Of a DNA stretch of 64,000 nucleotides, positions 24,801 to 36,800 are shown piece after piece. Position 1 is the first letter of the stretch; every line of letters begins with the position of its first letter. This DNA is from Owenia fusiformis. Lineage: Eukaryota; Annelida; Polychaeta; Sabellida; Oweniidae. The notes beneath the pieces are model-generated. The model was given only the letters and a program-made list of their open reading frames with translations. It was not told where the DNA came from and did no database searches. The stretch spans positions 31,366,926-31,430,925 of the forward strand of contig CAIIXF020000002.1 in NCBI GenBank assembly GCA_903813345.2, given 5' to 3'. The translations under genes were made by a program, and so were the position numbers.

Positions 24801-27800
24801 TTTTCTGGTTTCCTTAATTTCACCAATTTCTTAAGAAATTGATGGATAATTTGAAGATTATATGATCAGACACATAAATATGGCATATACCACATAAGTT
24901 TCTCATATTTAGTTGTTGTTTTTTAGTTGCTGTTTTTTGTTGAACCATATATTACGTACATGGATAACGTATTTTATTTACAAGTAGGCTGCATCTTGTA
25001 TTAGACCAACATAGCATCAAGTTTCACTAGAGCTGCTAAGAACACTTCTTATCAGATGTGTTGACAGCTCTCCTGATAAAGAAAGTGACCGGAGATTTCT
25101 GGATTTGGTCACTGGAAGGCAGCCCATCTTGAAAACAAGACACGGTGTCTTTGTAATTAGTCCGACTGATATAGCCTACCTAGAGAAAACCGCCGATACC
25201 TCAGCAACAATGTTCGAAACAGTAGGTTGGGATACCCCGAATATATCTCCATTTATCATTTGCATACAACCTGTAGCATAAAATCGTAATGAAATGAATA
25301 CTTTTAGCTGACATGGAATTGCCTGAGGATTCCTTGTTCTTGACGCTAGATCCCCATCTAATATATTAATCAACTCAAGAATGAGTGGCCTCGGCATGCG
25401 ATATCTGTTTAATATCTCATCGTCAGTCATCTCTAACGGCCGACTCCTGTCTCTGAACAAGCGTAAACCTCTTCTATTGTGAACATCCTGGAATAATATG
25501 CGCCACATTTTCCAGCTTGATCGAACCCTAATAGTTTTAATTTTAGCAGACGATATTTGCAAAATGGAATTTCGATATTTATTATAGATTTCACAAAACC
25601 AAGGTAGCATAAATTTGCTGAGAGTGAACCAATGCAGTCATAAAAGTTTTGCTCCTGCAAATATTAGAAATATCAGTGGACTTTAAGAGTTACATAAAAT
25701 TAAAGGACACAGACAGGTGTATGAATATATCAGGATCACTGTGGTATAATCAGTTTATCTTTAGGATATTTCTCGAAAGTGCAGTTTGAAGGAACTTTTT
25801 TTGCAAAAGTTATAACATTTCATCTTTGAAACAAAGAAAGGTTAGAAACTAGGTATTGAACCTAATAACATTTTAAGGTAAAAATAATTGGCTGGCCTTA
25901 GACTCTTGAACTGTAAATGACTTATTGGCTGTTAGCCACTTAAACATTTAACCATGGCTACTAATGAGGCTTTTTACACTGTCAGCCAACTAATATCACC
26001 AGACTCTCAGGATAGTGAGATTGAGGATAATACCCTATCAGCTGATCAACTTGGGGACCTGTCAACCTCAACCCACAACCTAACCAGTGAAGATGGTATT
26101 AGTCTGCAATGTCAACAAGGGGCTACCCCTCCCTCATCAGCATTACGCCGATCTACCCGTGCTAAAGCGCCCGCCGCAAGACGACTAAAGACACCCAAAA
26201 CCCCCCATACAACACAATCGAAACCCAAAAGAGGACGCCCTCGCATTGCCCAATCTCAACCCCTCCCATCCAAATCTAGTGCAGCTACTTCTAAACAGAG
26301 AAAATCAACTGATACATTTGAAACTGAAGTACTCTCACTTCTCAGGACACTCCGCACATCCCTTGATGTAACCAATGCCTCTCTAGCTGCAGTGCAGAAG
26401 ACTAACTGTGATTTGGTCAGTCAGCTTGCAGCCAAAACTGCTGAATGCCAAAGTCTCAATGCTGAATGTAGCTCCCTTAGAAAGCAACTCAACAATAAAT
26501 CCAGTGAAACCAGAGTGACCCCCAATCCAGCCTCTCCCTCCAAAACTCTCCTTATTGGATCATCGATCATCCGTGATGTTGACTCTTCTAAACTTGATAC
26601 CGAGAATGTCCATACAGAATGTATACGTGGGGGTAAAATTTCAGATGTTTGTGATAAAATAGCCAAAGCAGACTCGACTTATGATAACATTATTTTCCAA
26701 ATTGGAAGTAACGATTGTGCCGCAAGTGACAATGCAGAAACTATCGTGGACAGCTATAAACTATTGCTAGCAGGTGGGCATGCAATCGCCAAATCAATCT
26801 CTGTTAGTAGCATTTGTCCTCGTACAGACAATGCCAATGCACACACAACTGCACAAGCCGTGAATGCTGAGCTCCAAGTTCTGTGTGAGAACATGGAAAA
26901 TACTAACTTTGTCAACAATGACTCTTCATTTATTCTCCAAGATGGTACAGTGAATGAAGGGTTTCTGAACCGTGATGGACTGCATTTAGCACCTTCAGGG
27001 ACCAACCGCCTGGTTTATAATATGGGTCTTACTAAAAAAGTGAAAAGTGTTACTAAGCCATGGAATAACCATTTCCACAGAAACAGTCAACAGAATTCCC
27101 ATGCCCATAAGGACCCCGGAACACGTCCCCAACCCTCAATTTCCCCTCCACCCAGAGTACATATTGCAGGAAATAACCTTTCACTGAGACAGGGTAACAG
27201 AAAAACACCCAATAACTCTAGACCAGCCTGCTTCAAATGTGGCGAGGCATCACATTTAGCTAGTACCTGCTGGCATCCAGGCCCCGTGCGTTGTTACTCC
27301 TGCTCCATGTTAGGCCATAAAACTCATAAGTGCCCTAATAATGCCAATTTTCCCTGTAGTAACAGATTCTAGGTTCTTGGTGAAGTGCACGCCTTACCCC
27401 CAAATGAAATGAATACTGATGACACTCCCCAAAAATCCACTCCAAATGTGAAAAATCACAGACAACGTAGGAGCAGAAAACATAAAGCTAAATCCAAATT
27501 CAAAGTTTTGTTCAATAATGTTCAACGACTTGGTATTGCCAAATCTGGGGAGATAACGTGGCAAAGAAATGATCTCCATTCCACAATTGACTATGTTCTG
27601 GTTAATGCTATGTGTTTGAACTCAGTACATACTATGCTTATTGATGAATGTCATAAAATGTCAATTGGAAGCGATCATTCGATGATATATATTGAACTGC
27701 ACCTTAATCATACCAAGGTTATGAAACCAGTTAATGTTGCACTTGCATTAAAACATTCAAAGTGGAAAATATCTGAGAATACAGATTGGGTACCTTTTAA

Positions 27801-30800
27801 GTTAAGTGCACATGAATATTTGAAAGATTGGGAACCTGAAAGCTTTGAAAATGCTGATGCAGCGTGGAATGACTGGAAAGGTAAAATCACTAGTATTGGT
27901 AAAAACACGATTGGGGAGTCAATTACTGATTCAAAATGTAGGTCATTTTGGGATGACACATTGAAGGATCTGATAAAAAGTCGAAAGGAGGCATGTAAAT
28001 TTCATAGATATCTTTCCAAAATCCCTGATGTGAATTCTGATATGTTAAAGGAAGTATGGCAAATATATCTTGAAAGGAAAGGAAAGGTATCTGAGTACAT
28101 AAAGGAGCGTCATACACAAAATCATATAAATATCATGGTGAAAAATTGTTTTGCCAAATCATCTAGCTCTAGATCATTTTGGAATACCTTAACTATGTTT
28201 AATGCTAGAAGTAAATACCCTTTAGAATTGATTGACCCAGAGAACCCTGATCTGATCATAACCGACCCTAAGCAAATATCAATTACCCTGAAAAACTATT
28301 GGAAGAATGTAGGTCAAAGTAATCAAAACCCAGAAAATAAAAAAAACAATTTGGAACAAGATATGCTAAATTTTGAAAATGAAACATCTTTCCCACCAGA
28401 ATCCTTCTCATATATAACCTTTACAGCTGAAGAAATCCAACAGAAGATTAAATTACTTAAAAATAACAAATCGTGTGGCATAGACCGAATTCCAAATGAA
28501 TTCCTCAAATATGGAGGACCAGCAGTCTCAAAATCTATCTTTAGAATGTTTCAATTTTTTATGATCAGAGAAGACTTTCCTTCTGATTGGAAAGATGGCC
28601 TCCTCAAACCTATCCACCCACAAGAAAAACTCAATGAAAATCTTAGACAACTACAGGGGCATAACTGTAACCTCAAATATGTATAAACTTTATGCTGCTC
28701 TCATGGAAGACTCACTAATGGACTTTTGTGTGAAACAAGGAATTTTTGATGACTTCCAGGGAGCATTCATGAAAGGTAAACGCCTTGAAGATAGTATATT
28801 TACTTTGAAGGGACTTTGCGCATTAAGGAAAGACATTAAATTGAAAACTTTTCTAGCATTTCTTGATATTTCAAAAGCCTTTGATGTAGTAAGTAGGGAC
28901 CTCCCACAAGAAATTGTGGGAAAAAGGTATTAAGGGTAAGCCATGGCGCATTTTGAGAAAACTTTATGAGGGAATAAGGAATAAAGTTATTTTTGGTAAC
29001 TTCGAAAGTGACATGTTTGATTCAGAGTTTGGAATAAGACAAGGCTGTGCTCTATCCCCAACACTATTTCTCTTAATTATAAATGATTTGACAGAAAGAC
29101 TTAAAGAACATAATCTAGGAATACCATTTAAAAACTACAAAGTCCCTGCACTCTTATATGCTGATGATGTAGTTCTGATATCTGAATCTGAAGACCAACT
29201 CACTGAAATGCTGAAAGTTTCTAACTCATTTGCCAAATATTGGGGATTCAAATTTGACCCTAAGAAATCTCAAATTATGCCAATTGGTAGAAAAATTAAT
29301 ACAAATAATCAATGGAAACTTGGACAACTATCATTAAAAGAAACCAAAACATATAAGTATCTAGGTGTTATTTTAAATAATACTCTAAAAGACTCAGACC
29401 ACTTTAATACACTTATTAAAGAGAAAGCTCGAAAGACCAGATTCTATATCTGTAGCACCCTTAATAAACACTCAAATCTAGAAAGATTCAAATTTGGGGA
29501 TGTTTTACATAATAATGTTTTCATACCAGCAGTTCTCCATGCATGTGGAGTTATTTCATTTGACAATAATACAAGAATGAATGCTATGAACTCATATCAG
29601 TATAATGTAGGAAGAGCAATATTTAATATAAAAAGTACACCAGCTAGGGACGCTCTACTTGGTGACCTAGGTTGGAGACCAATTATGAATGTTATAGATA
29701 AACGTAAAATAGATTATTTTATTCATTTGAAAAATAGAGCTAAAAGTTGTAAGATCTTAGGTGATATTTACAGTGATATGTTCTCTAACTTTAAAGCAAA
29801 GAAAAGCTCAGTATGGCCATCTATTGATTCCGTGTCAAAGATATTAACTGCCCATGGTCTAGACGGATGCATTTCATCCGACAATGCAGACTGGTACGAC
29901 TCATTTCTCAAAATCTCAAATGATCAAAGAAAATCTGAATTTATTGAAGCAATCAATGATAAAAAGTCTTTGAACCTCTATAAAAATTTGAAATTTAATA
30001 CAAATAAAGAGAAGTACCTCATGAACCATACAGACTTTTACACCTCTCGACTTAAGTTTCTGGCCAGAACAGGCTGCTTTAACCTTGAGGAAGACAGAAA
30101 AAGATGGAAAATAAGTAACGGTTTTTGTAAATTATGTAACTTAAATGTAATAGATGATCCCATCCATCGTTTCCTCTTCTGTCCTCATTTCCAGAAACAA
30201 AGAATTGAATTTATACATGATTTAAGTAGTAAATGTGATGCTCCTGTTGTGTCTCAGTACCTAAATTTCCCCCCACAAATGAAATTAAAGTGGATTCTTG
30301 GGGATGATGTGTTTAACATTTGGGGGCACGACAATTGCTGGAATTTTGATGTTTGTACAAAAAGATTTCTGCAAAAGGTGTATGTGAAACATAACACAGC
30401 GTGATTTTAGCCTATTTTAATGATTTTACTAAAAGCTTATGTTTCATATTCCTCCTCGGATTTTAGTAAAAAATGTATTGTTTGTATACTACATATATGT
30501 AATATTGACGCACCTTTGAGTGCCACTGTTATAAAAGTGACTGTCAAATAAATAATAAATAAATAAATAAATAATCGTGCACTTTCAGACTTGGTTTTGA
30601 TAAGTTTTGGTTATTTGTGTCTCTAATGTTTTTCAACCTATTTTTAGTTGGATGTCTCAAAGGGCACTTCCTAGATTTCTACAACGATAATGTTAATTTA
30701 AATAGGAAAACTATCAAGATTCTTGATGATATGTTTGCGATTTATATTGCGGCAGGGTCAGGGATACCGCAAATAAAGTGGAGTTAGCGACATAAAAATC

Positions 30801-33800
30801 AACTGATTTACGTGGACGCAACTGTGCAATGACTGCATAATACCAATTTGCGTGCGGTTAGCAGTGTATTTGCGATGCGAAATGAAAATAGCGATGCGTC
30901 TACCGTGTAATAAGAAAACTGCGATTTGCGCTCAAGACGCAAAACGGCAATGAATTTGCGCTAGAGTGCCTTTGAGATGACCTCATAATATCGTTTTGCG
31001 TACGATTCGCTAAATATTTACGTTGCGATTGCGATTTGCGGTGCGTCGACCGGATAATGAGGCCTCAGTATCCCAACGCCAAAGATTTCCATACAGGATA
31101 TGACGATGATGAAAAAAATCAATGGCGATAAGTTTACACCAACGCGTGCTAATCTTTACATTTTGCTAGAAATATCTGAACGTCTGTATTTCACTCTGCT
31201 AGCGCAACGTGAAATACAGACCTTCTAGGGAAGAATATTTTCTGTATTTCACTCGAACCATTGAATAGCTTATAGTATCATATTTAATGATTTTAAAAAT
31301 ATTTCATTTCATCGTATCTTAGAAATCGGAAAAGAGAAACTATTTAATAAAGAAACTTCTTAATATTTCATTAGTTAAAACCCCTCTTTATACTATAAGT
31401 ACACATCAGGGTCTGGTTGTTTTGAAAGGATGCCTTTGTGGTTTTCTATTGTAGATCTAAACAACTTCGGCATCTATATTGGACAGGACAATATAAACAT
31501 TGACGACCAAAATCAATACGATATATGTTACCAGCAGAGCTATAATATGTCAAGTCCACACGAAATCAGGTGCTATACTGAGTTAAGGGGGAGATATGTT
31601 ATGATTCAGAAAAATATACCTGAGTTCTCCCAACTGGGACTTTGTCAAGTGGAAGTTTATGTAGAGCGTAAGTTAATCACACACTCTATATCTTAAAACA
31701 ATACTTGGAATCTATGATTACTGATATGATACTTACTTTTAGACCGGGTTTTTGAACTACTCGCGGGCGAGTGCACCGTATAATATCAGAGACATATAAT
31801 AGACAAGTATATAATAAGTATTGGCCCTAGGTATCACGAAAAAGAACAATGAGAACAATGTTTTCTTACTTTAAAATATTCTAAAATCCACATGTTTTTC
31901 ACTTCCTGTTTGGTGTAAATTGCAACCCCGAGACCTTAAATATATTAGCCATATTGGGTGTTACATATAATCATTTGGTGTCGTTAACATAGTAACATTT
32001 AAAATCTCTGATTCATAGCATACAAATAACAAGTCACACTCACCACAACATTAAAAAGATTGTTATTCCAATCAGCTCCAGACTGTTCAGGAGTACCGCT
32101 GAATCCTCACACGAGACTTCTGCGATACGACGGGCGACAAGAAGGAGATGTAGCAATATTTGAATGCCTTCCCGGGAACAACATGGTCAATGGTAACTAT
32201 CTCATCACATGCCTTGCAAATGGGGAATGGAGCGATGCATCACTTGTTTGTTCAGGTAATAGTTCATTCTCACTATTGGGATCAGCATTAATATTCTCAG
32301 TATCTCACTTTAAAATACTCAATTCTGAGTAGCTATAGAACAGCCTGAACATTTGAAATCTATCCATACGGCATTTATAGGGACTTATTAATTTAATTGC
32401 ATTGTGTTCTTAGGGTCTGTTTGAACATAAGGTTTCATGAAAAGTATCCATAATTTACATAAATTGGGAAGCTTCGAAAGTTCTATAGCAAAAGTTTCAA
32501 AATATCTTCAAATGCTTGGAGTAAAGTTTAAATATACTACTACAATATAAGAACAATATAACGGATTTTAAAAACGTTTAAAAGCAAAATTATCAGGTTT
32601 TAAGTTGCACTGGGGAAAAAATTACCAACTTTGCTTTATTTACAAGGTAAATTGGTAAGGGTGGAGGGATAAAAAAGTTACACCCTTTTTAAAAAGGCGT
32701 TTTTAGGGAAACCCTTGGTATTTCTGTCTATTCTAATATATTGGAACAAAGTGGTGAATGTGGTATTTTACAATCCGTTGGTGCTCTCTTTTAGGTTGTT
32801 GTGATCTCATAAAGAAAAGTGGAACGATACTTTTACATAACTACAATGCACTCCCTCTCGGCCAATTACCTAGAATGATGGATGCGTCGATCCTTAATGA
32901 GAACATGCAATTTGGAGAATTGGCATATGCAGAATTCCAATCCACAAGCATCGTTGTTGACCAAGCCACATTCAGAGGCGTTATGCTCTCTCCGGGAGAT
33001 TCAATCTTCACTAAGGGTATTATTTCCCTTTCTGATGACGTGCGCTACCAGAATATTTCATTAGAGCTTTGGATGGATCTAGACCTAATGTTAGGGCACA
33101 CAGTTATTACGTCGGGTGCATTTAACTTGATATTTCAGAATGGGACCGTCGCTGCCTCCTTTATAGGAATTAACACGACCATAACAATGTATTACACAAT
33201 TGATGACATAATACTTCAACACTCAAATATCGTTTATGTTGTTGTAACGAAAAGTGAGACTGCATTTGATCTCTATATGAATGCTATACTGGTTGCACAT
33301 CTGACAACATGGGTTTTCGAAACCTATACTATAGGAACTTATTACTATTACATGGACTCCGATGTGGCTGGAGTCATCTATTCATTTCACTTGGGTACAC
33401 CATGGCCCGACATATATAACACAATAAAATCAGGTAAGTCAGTCAATGAATATTGATCGATCATATCGAGATTTTGACGTCATTGTACCAGATGCTTTTT
33501 GATCTATATGGCTGTCACGTGATTCTGCAAATCCAATCACGTCAGGATAAACCCGATCTTCGAGAAGTTCGGGTGTCAAAGATTTGACGACAATGAGTTG
33601 CTATATTCATTTTACAATTCCAAGAATTTTTAATTGTGAGAGAAAAAATGATTGTTGTTACATTAGTACACAGTAGTACGATTTTGTAAAATACGAAATT
33701 AATGATTTTTAATGCATTTTTTTGTACAAAATAAATGAAATTTTTGCATAATAATGCATATTTGTATTCACGAGGCTAAAAAACTGGAAAATAAAGAATT

Positions 33801-36800
33801 GTTGACAGAAAACAATGCCGTAACATTGAAAAAATGACTTAATATTCACACAAGCAGTTGTTTTTTGAAATGTGAAGATGAATTCCTCATTTGGAGACCT
33901 GAGGAATCAACCTATTTGAAAAAGTAAATAAGACATGTACGATGAAAGTGCTCATTTTATGAATCAATGGTTATTTGTCACAGCTCAGTATGATCGAAGA
34001 GCAGTGGGTTGTGAGACGGAAGACAGACACTTCGTTACTTCGTGCCCAAGTGGTAGTGTGTGGGTTCATCAGATGGATGTAGGTCAATCAAGCGAAGTGA
34101 ACGGAATGCAATACCCGTGTGACTTCGCATACAATGCTGGCTGTTCATTGGCGCCACATCTTGGGGACGTAGGTCAGGAACTGTTGGCAGATAACGGTTG
34201 TACAGATAAAAGTTTTTGCAATATTAGTTACAACGAGTACAGCAACATGAGACGAGATAATTGTCCACATGAGGAAAAGGTTACGATATTTGCAAAGTAC
34301 CACTGTATAACACCAGGTAAAATCTTTTAACACCTGTAAATATGTTGAATAGTATACGTAGTTCCAAAACTGCTTTTTATATTGTAATAATTCTTTCAAA
34401 AATGAAATTAAACTTTTAAAGGACCGAAATTGCTATGGCCAGAATTTTATTTTTTTTAAATTTATTTCAATAGAATACAAAAAATGTAAATACAGACATG
34501 TAAATTCTTAAATCGCCACAATTGCATTATATAAGAATAGGGGGCAGGTGGAAGTAGAAGTGGCAGAGCAGGCAGGGTCTTGGACTAGGGCAGGTGTGAC
34601 GGGACTTGAGGATACTAGAGATGGATAAGAAGGAGGGAATTAGCTATTGTCTTTGATAAAATTAACAATGAGAAGTAGTATTTGGGAATTTGCATCTATG
34701 TTTAATTTGGGAATTCCTGTTTTCAAAATAGCTATGAAATCAGTTTGAGAGAGATTATGACTGAAGATGTTTGGTTCGAGATCAGTGAGTTTGTCCATGA
34801 ATTGCTGTCTTTGTATAGTAAGTAAGTCACATTGAAAGTTTCAGAGTTTGTGGTTTTCCACAAGTGCAATTAGGGCTGTCAATAGACTGAAAGTTGTGAG
34901 CGTAGAACTGGGCTTTGAAGTATAGGTCAGCTCTCACTTTATTGAGAACTATTTCTTGAACCCTTGTTAGATTAAGCTGGCTTGTTGACAAAATCGAGGG
35001 CGTTTTTTGGAAATGTACTCTTTGGTGTTTTTTAAAATTCGAAAGAGTATTCTTAGATTGAATAGCAGGTGGAAGATTGATCCAATTTGAAATTGCAGCT
35101 GGTATTGCTGAGGTGGAGAATCTATTTGAGCATCTAATGGGCATTTTAAATGCTTCATTATATCTCAATACTCTGTTTGCATGGTTTCTAAATTTGTCAA
35201 AAATATCAGTTACATAGGGAGGGCTTGTACCATTTACAATTTTGAACATAAAGTTGTTAATCTGGATACTGCGTCTTGATTCAAGAGTTGGCCAATTGAG
35301 TAGGTTTAAAACCTTTTTTGAACTGCTCCCTTGGATACACCCAGAACAATAAAGTGCAGCTTTATAATAAAGACTGTCGAGTCGTTGTAATAGGAACTTT
35401 GAGGCTGTGCTGTACATGATAGCACCATAGTCAAAATGGGGTAAAATAAAGGACTTAAATATGGTTTCTAGATGCTTACTACCTAACTTATATTTAAGTT
35501 TCTTTAAAGGGTTCAACATTTTTCGTATTTTTGATATGATTTCTCCAATATGCTTGTCATATGATAAGCTTGGGTCAAAAGTAAATCCCAGATGTTTGTG
35601 CTCGTGATCTCTGGTAATTTCAACATTGTTTAACTTTGAAACAGAAACATTATCGACTTTAGATCTGGATGAGTGGAATATCATTTCAGAACTCTTTTCA
35701 GGTTTAAACTCCAATTTCCAGGTGTCAGACCATTTTTCAATTTTAATTAGGTTAGATCTGGCTATTGCATCTACTTCTTGTGGATGCTTAGGGTCAAAAG
35801 GATGATGTAGAGAAGTGTCATCCGCATAAATATAGCAATGCCCCTCCAGATTGTCTGGAAGGTCATTAATGTATAGGAGAAATAATATTGGCCCAAGTAT
35901 TGAGCCCTGGGGGACACCACAATTGATAAAGTCATTTTCAGAATAATTTGAAAGTTCCCCAGATATCTGTACAGCAATTTTTCTGTTAGTAAGGTAAGAT
36001 TTGATAATTTTTTGAATTTGCCCTTGGAAGCCATATGCTGAAAGTTTATGAAGTATTAGCTTATGTGGTACTCTGTCAAATGCAGCCGCTATATCTAGAA
36101 AAATTGTTTTGGAAGCTTTTCCTTGTTCAAATGTGCTCTGAAGAAAATGTTCAATAGATAAAAGTTGATGAATAGTACTATGACCTGGTAAGAATCCGGA
36201 CTGATGTTTGAAAAGAAGATTATTGTCAATTAAATGCTTCCTGATTCGATCAGCTAAAACTTTTTCAAATACTTTAGAGATACAGCTTAAAAGAGTGATA
36301 GGTCTATAATTGTTGATGTTTGATTTGTCATTCTTCTTAAAAATTGGGCAAACATTTCCAATTTTCCAGATATCCGGGTAGGTACACTTTGATAAAAGTT
36401 TGTTGAATAAGTTGGCTAAAGGTTTTGAAATAGTATGGGCTGTCAAATTCAACATTTTGTTTGTGATGTTATCTGGGCCACATGCCTTTGAGGTGTCTAA
36501 GGACAAAATTATTTTCATTACCTCAAATTGATCGGTCGAGGCGGAAATGAGTAGAGAATTAGTCCTAATTGGGAAATGGGGCAATTGATCAAAAGTTGCA
36601 TCAGTATGATTTTTTGAGGCAAAGAATCTCATAAATCGGTTAGCTATATCAAGGTTGTTAGATAAGTCGTGTCCAGAGACCTCATCATAGATACTAGAAA
36701 TATCATTTTTATGTAAATTGTTACCAAGGAATGATTTAATTAACCTCCAATAGTTTTTATCAGATTTATTGAGTTGGTCAATTGATGAGATAGTTTTGAG

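Larger units (their letters stand above)
25900..30574 (+). mobile_element. LINE retrotransposon A (decayed), ORF1 plus broken ORF2
   Basis: Non-LTR element in intron 8, sense to the host gene. It ends in an (AAATAAAT)n tail near 30,549-30,574. ORF1 is open; ORF2 has lost most of its endonuclease and carries two frameshifts. The exact 5' end and the target-site duplication were not found. ORF1 with an esterase domain and CCHC knuckles, plus a C-terminal C..C...H....C knuckle in ORF2, fits the CR1/L2/I-like group; the clade is left open. Confidence 0.85.
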
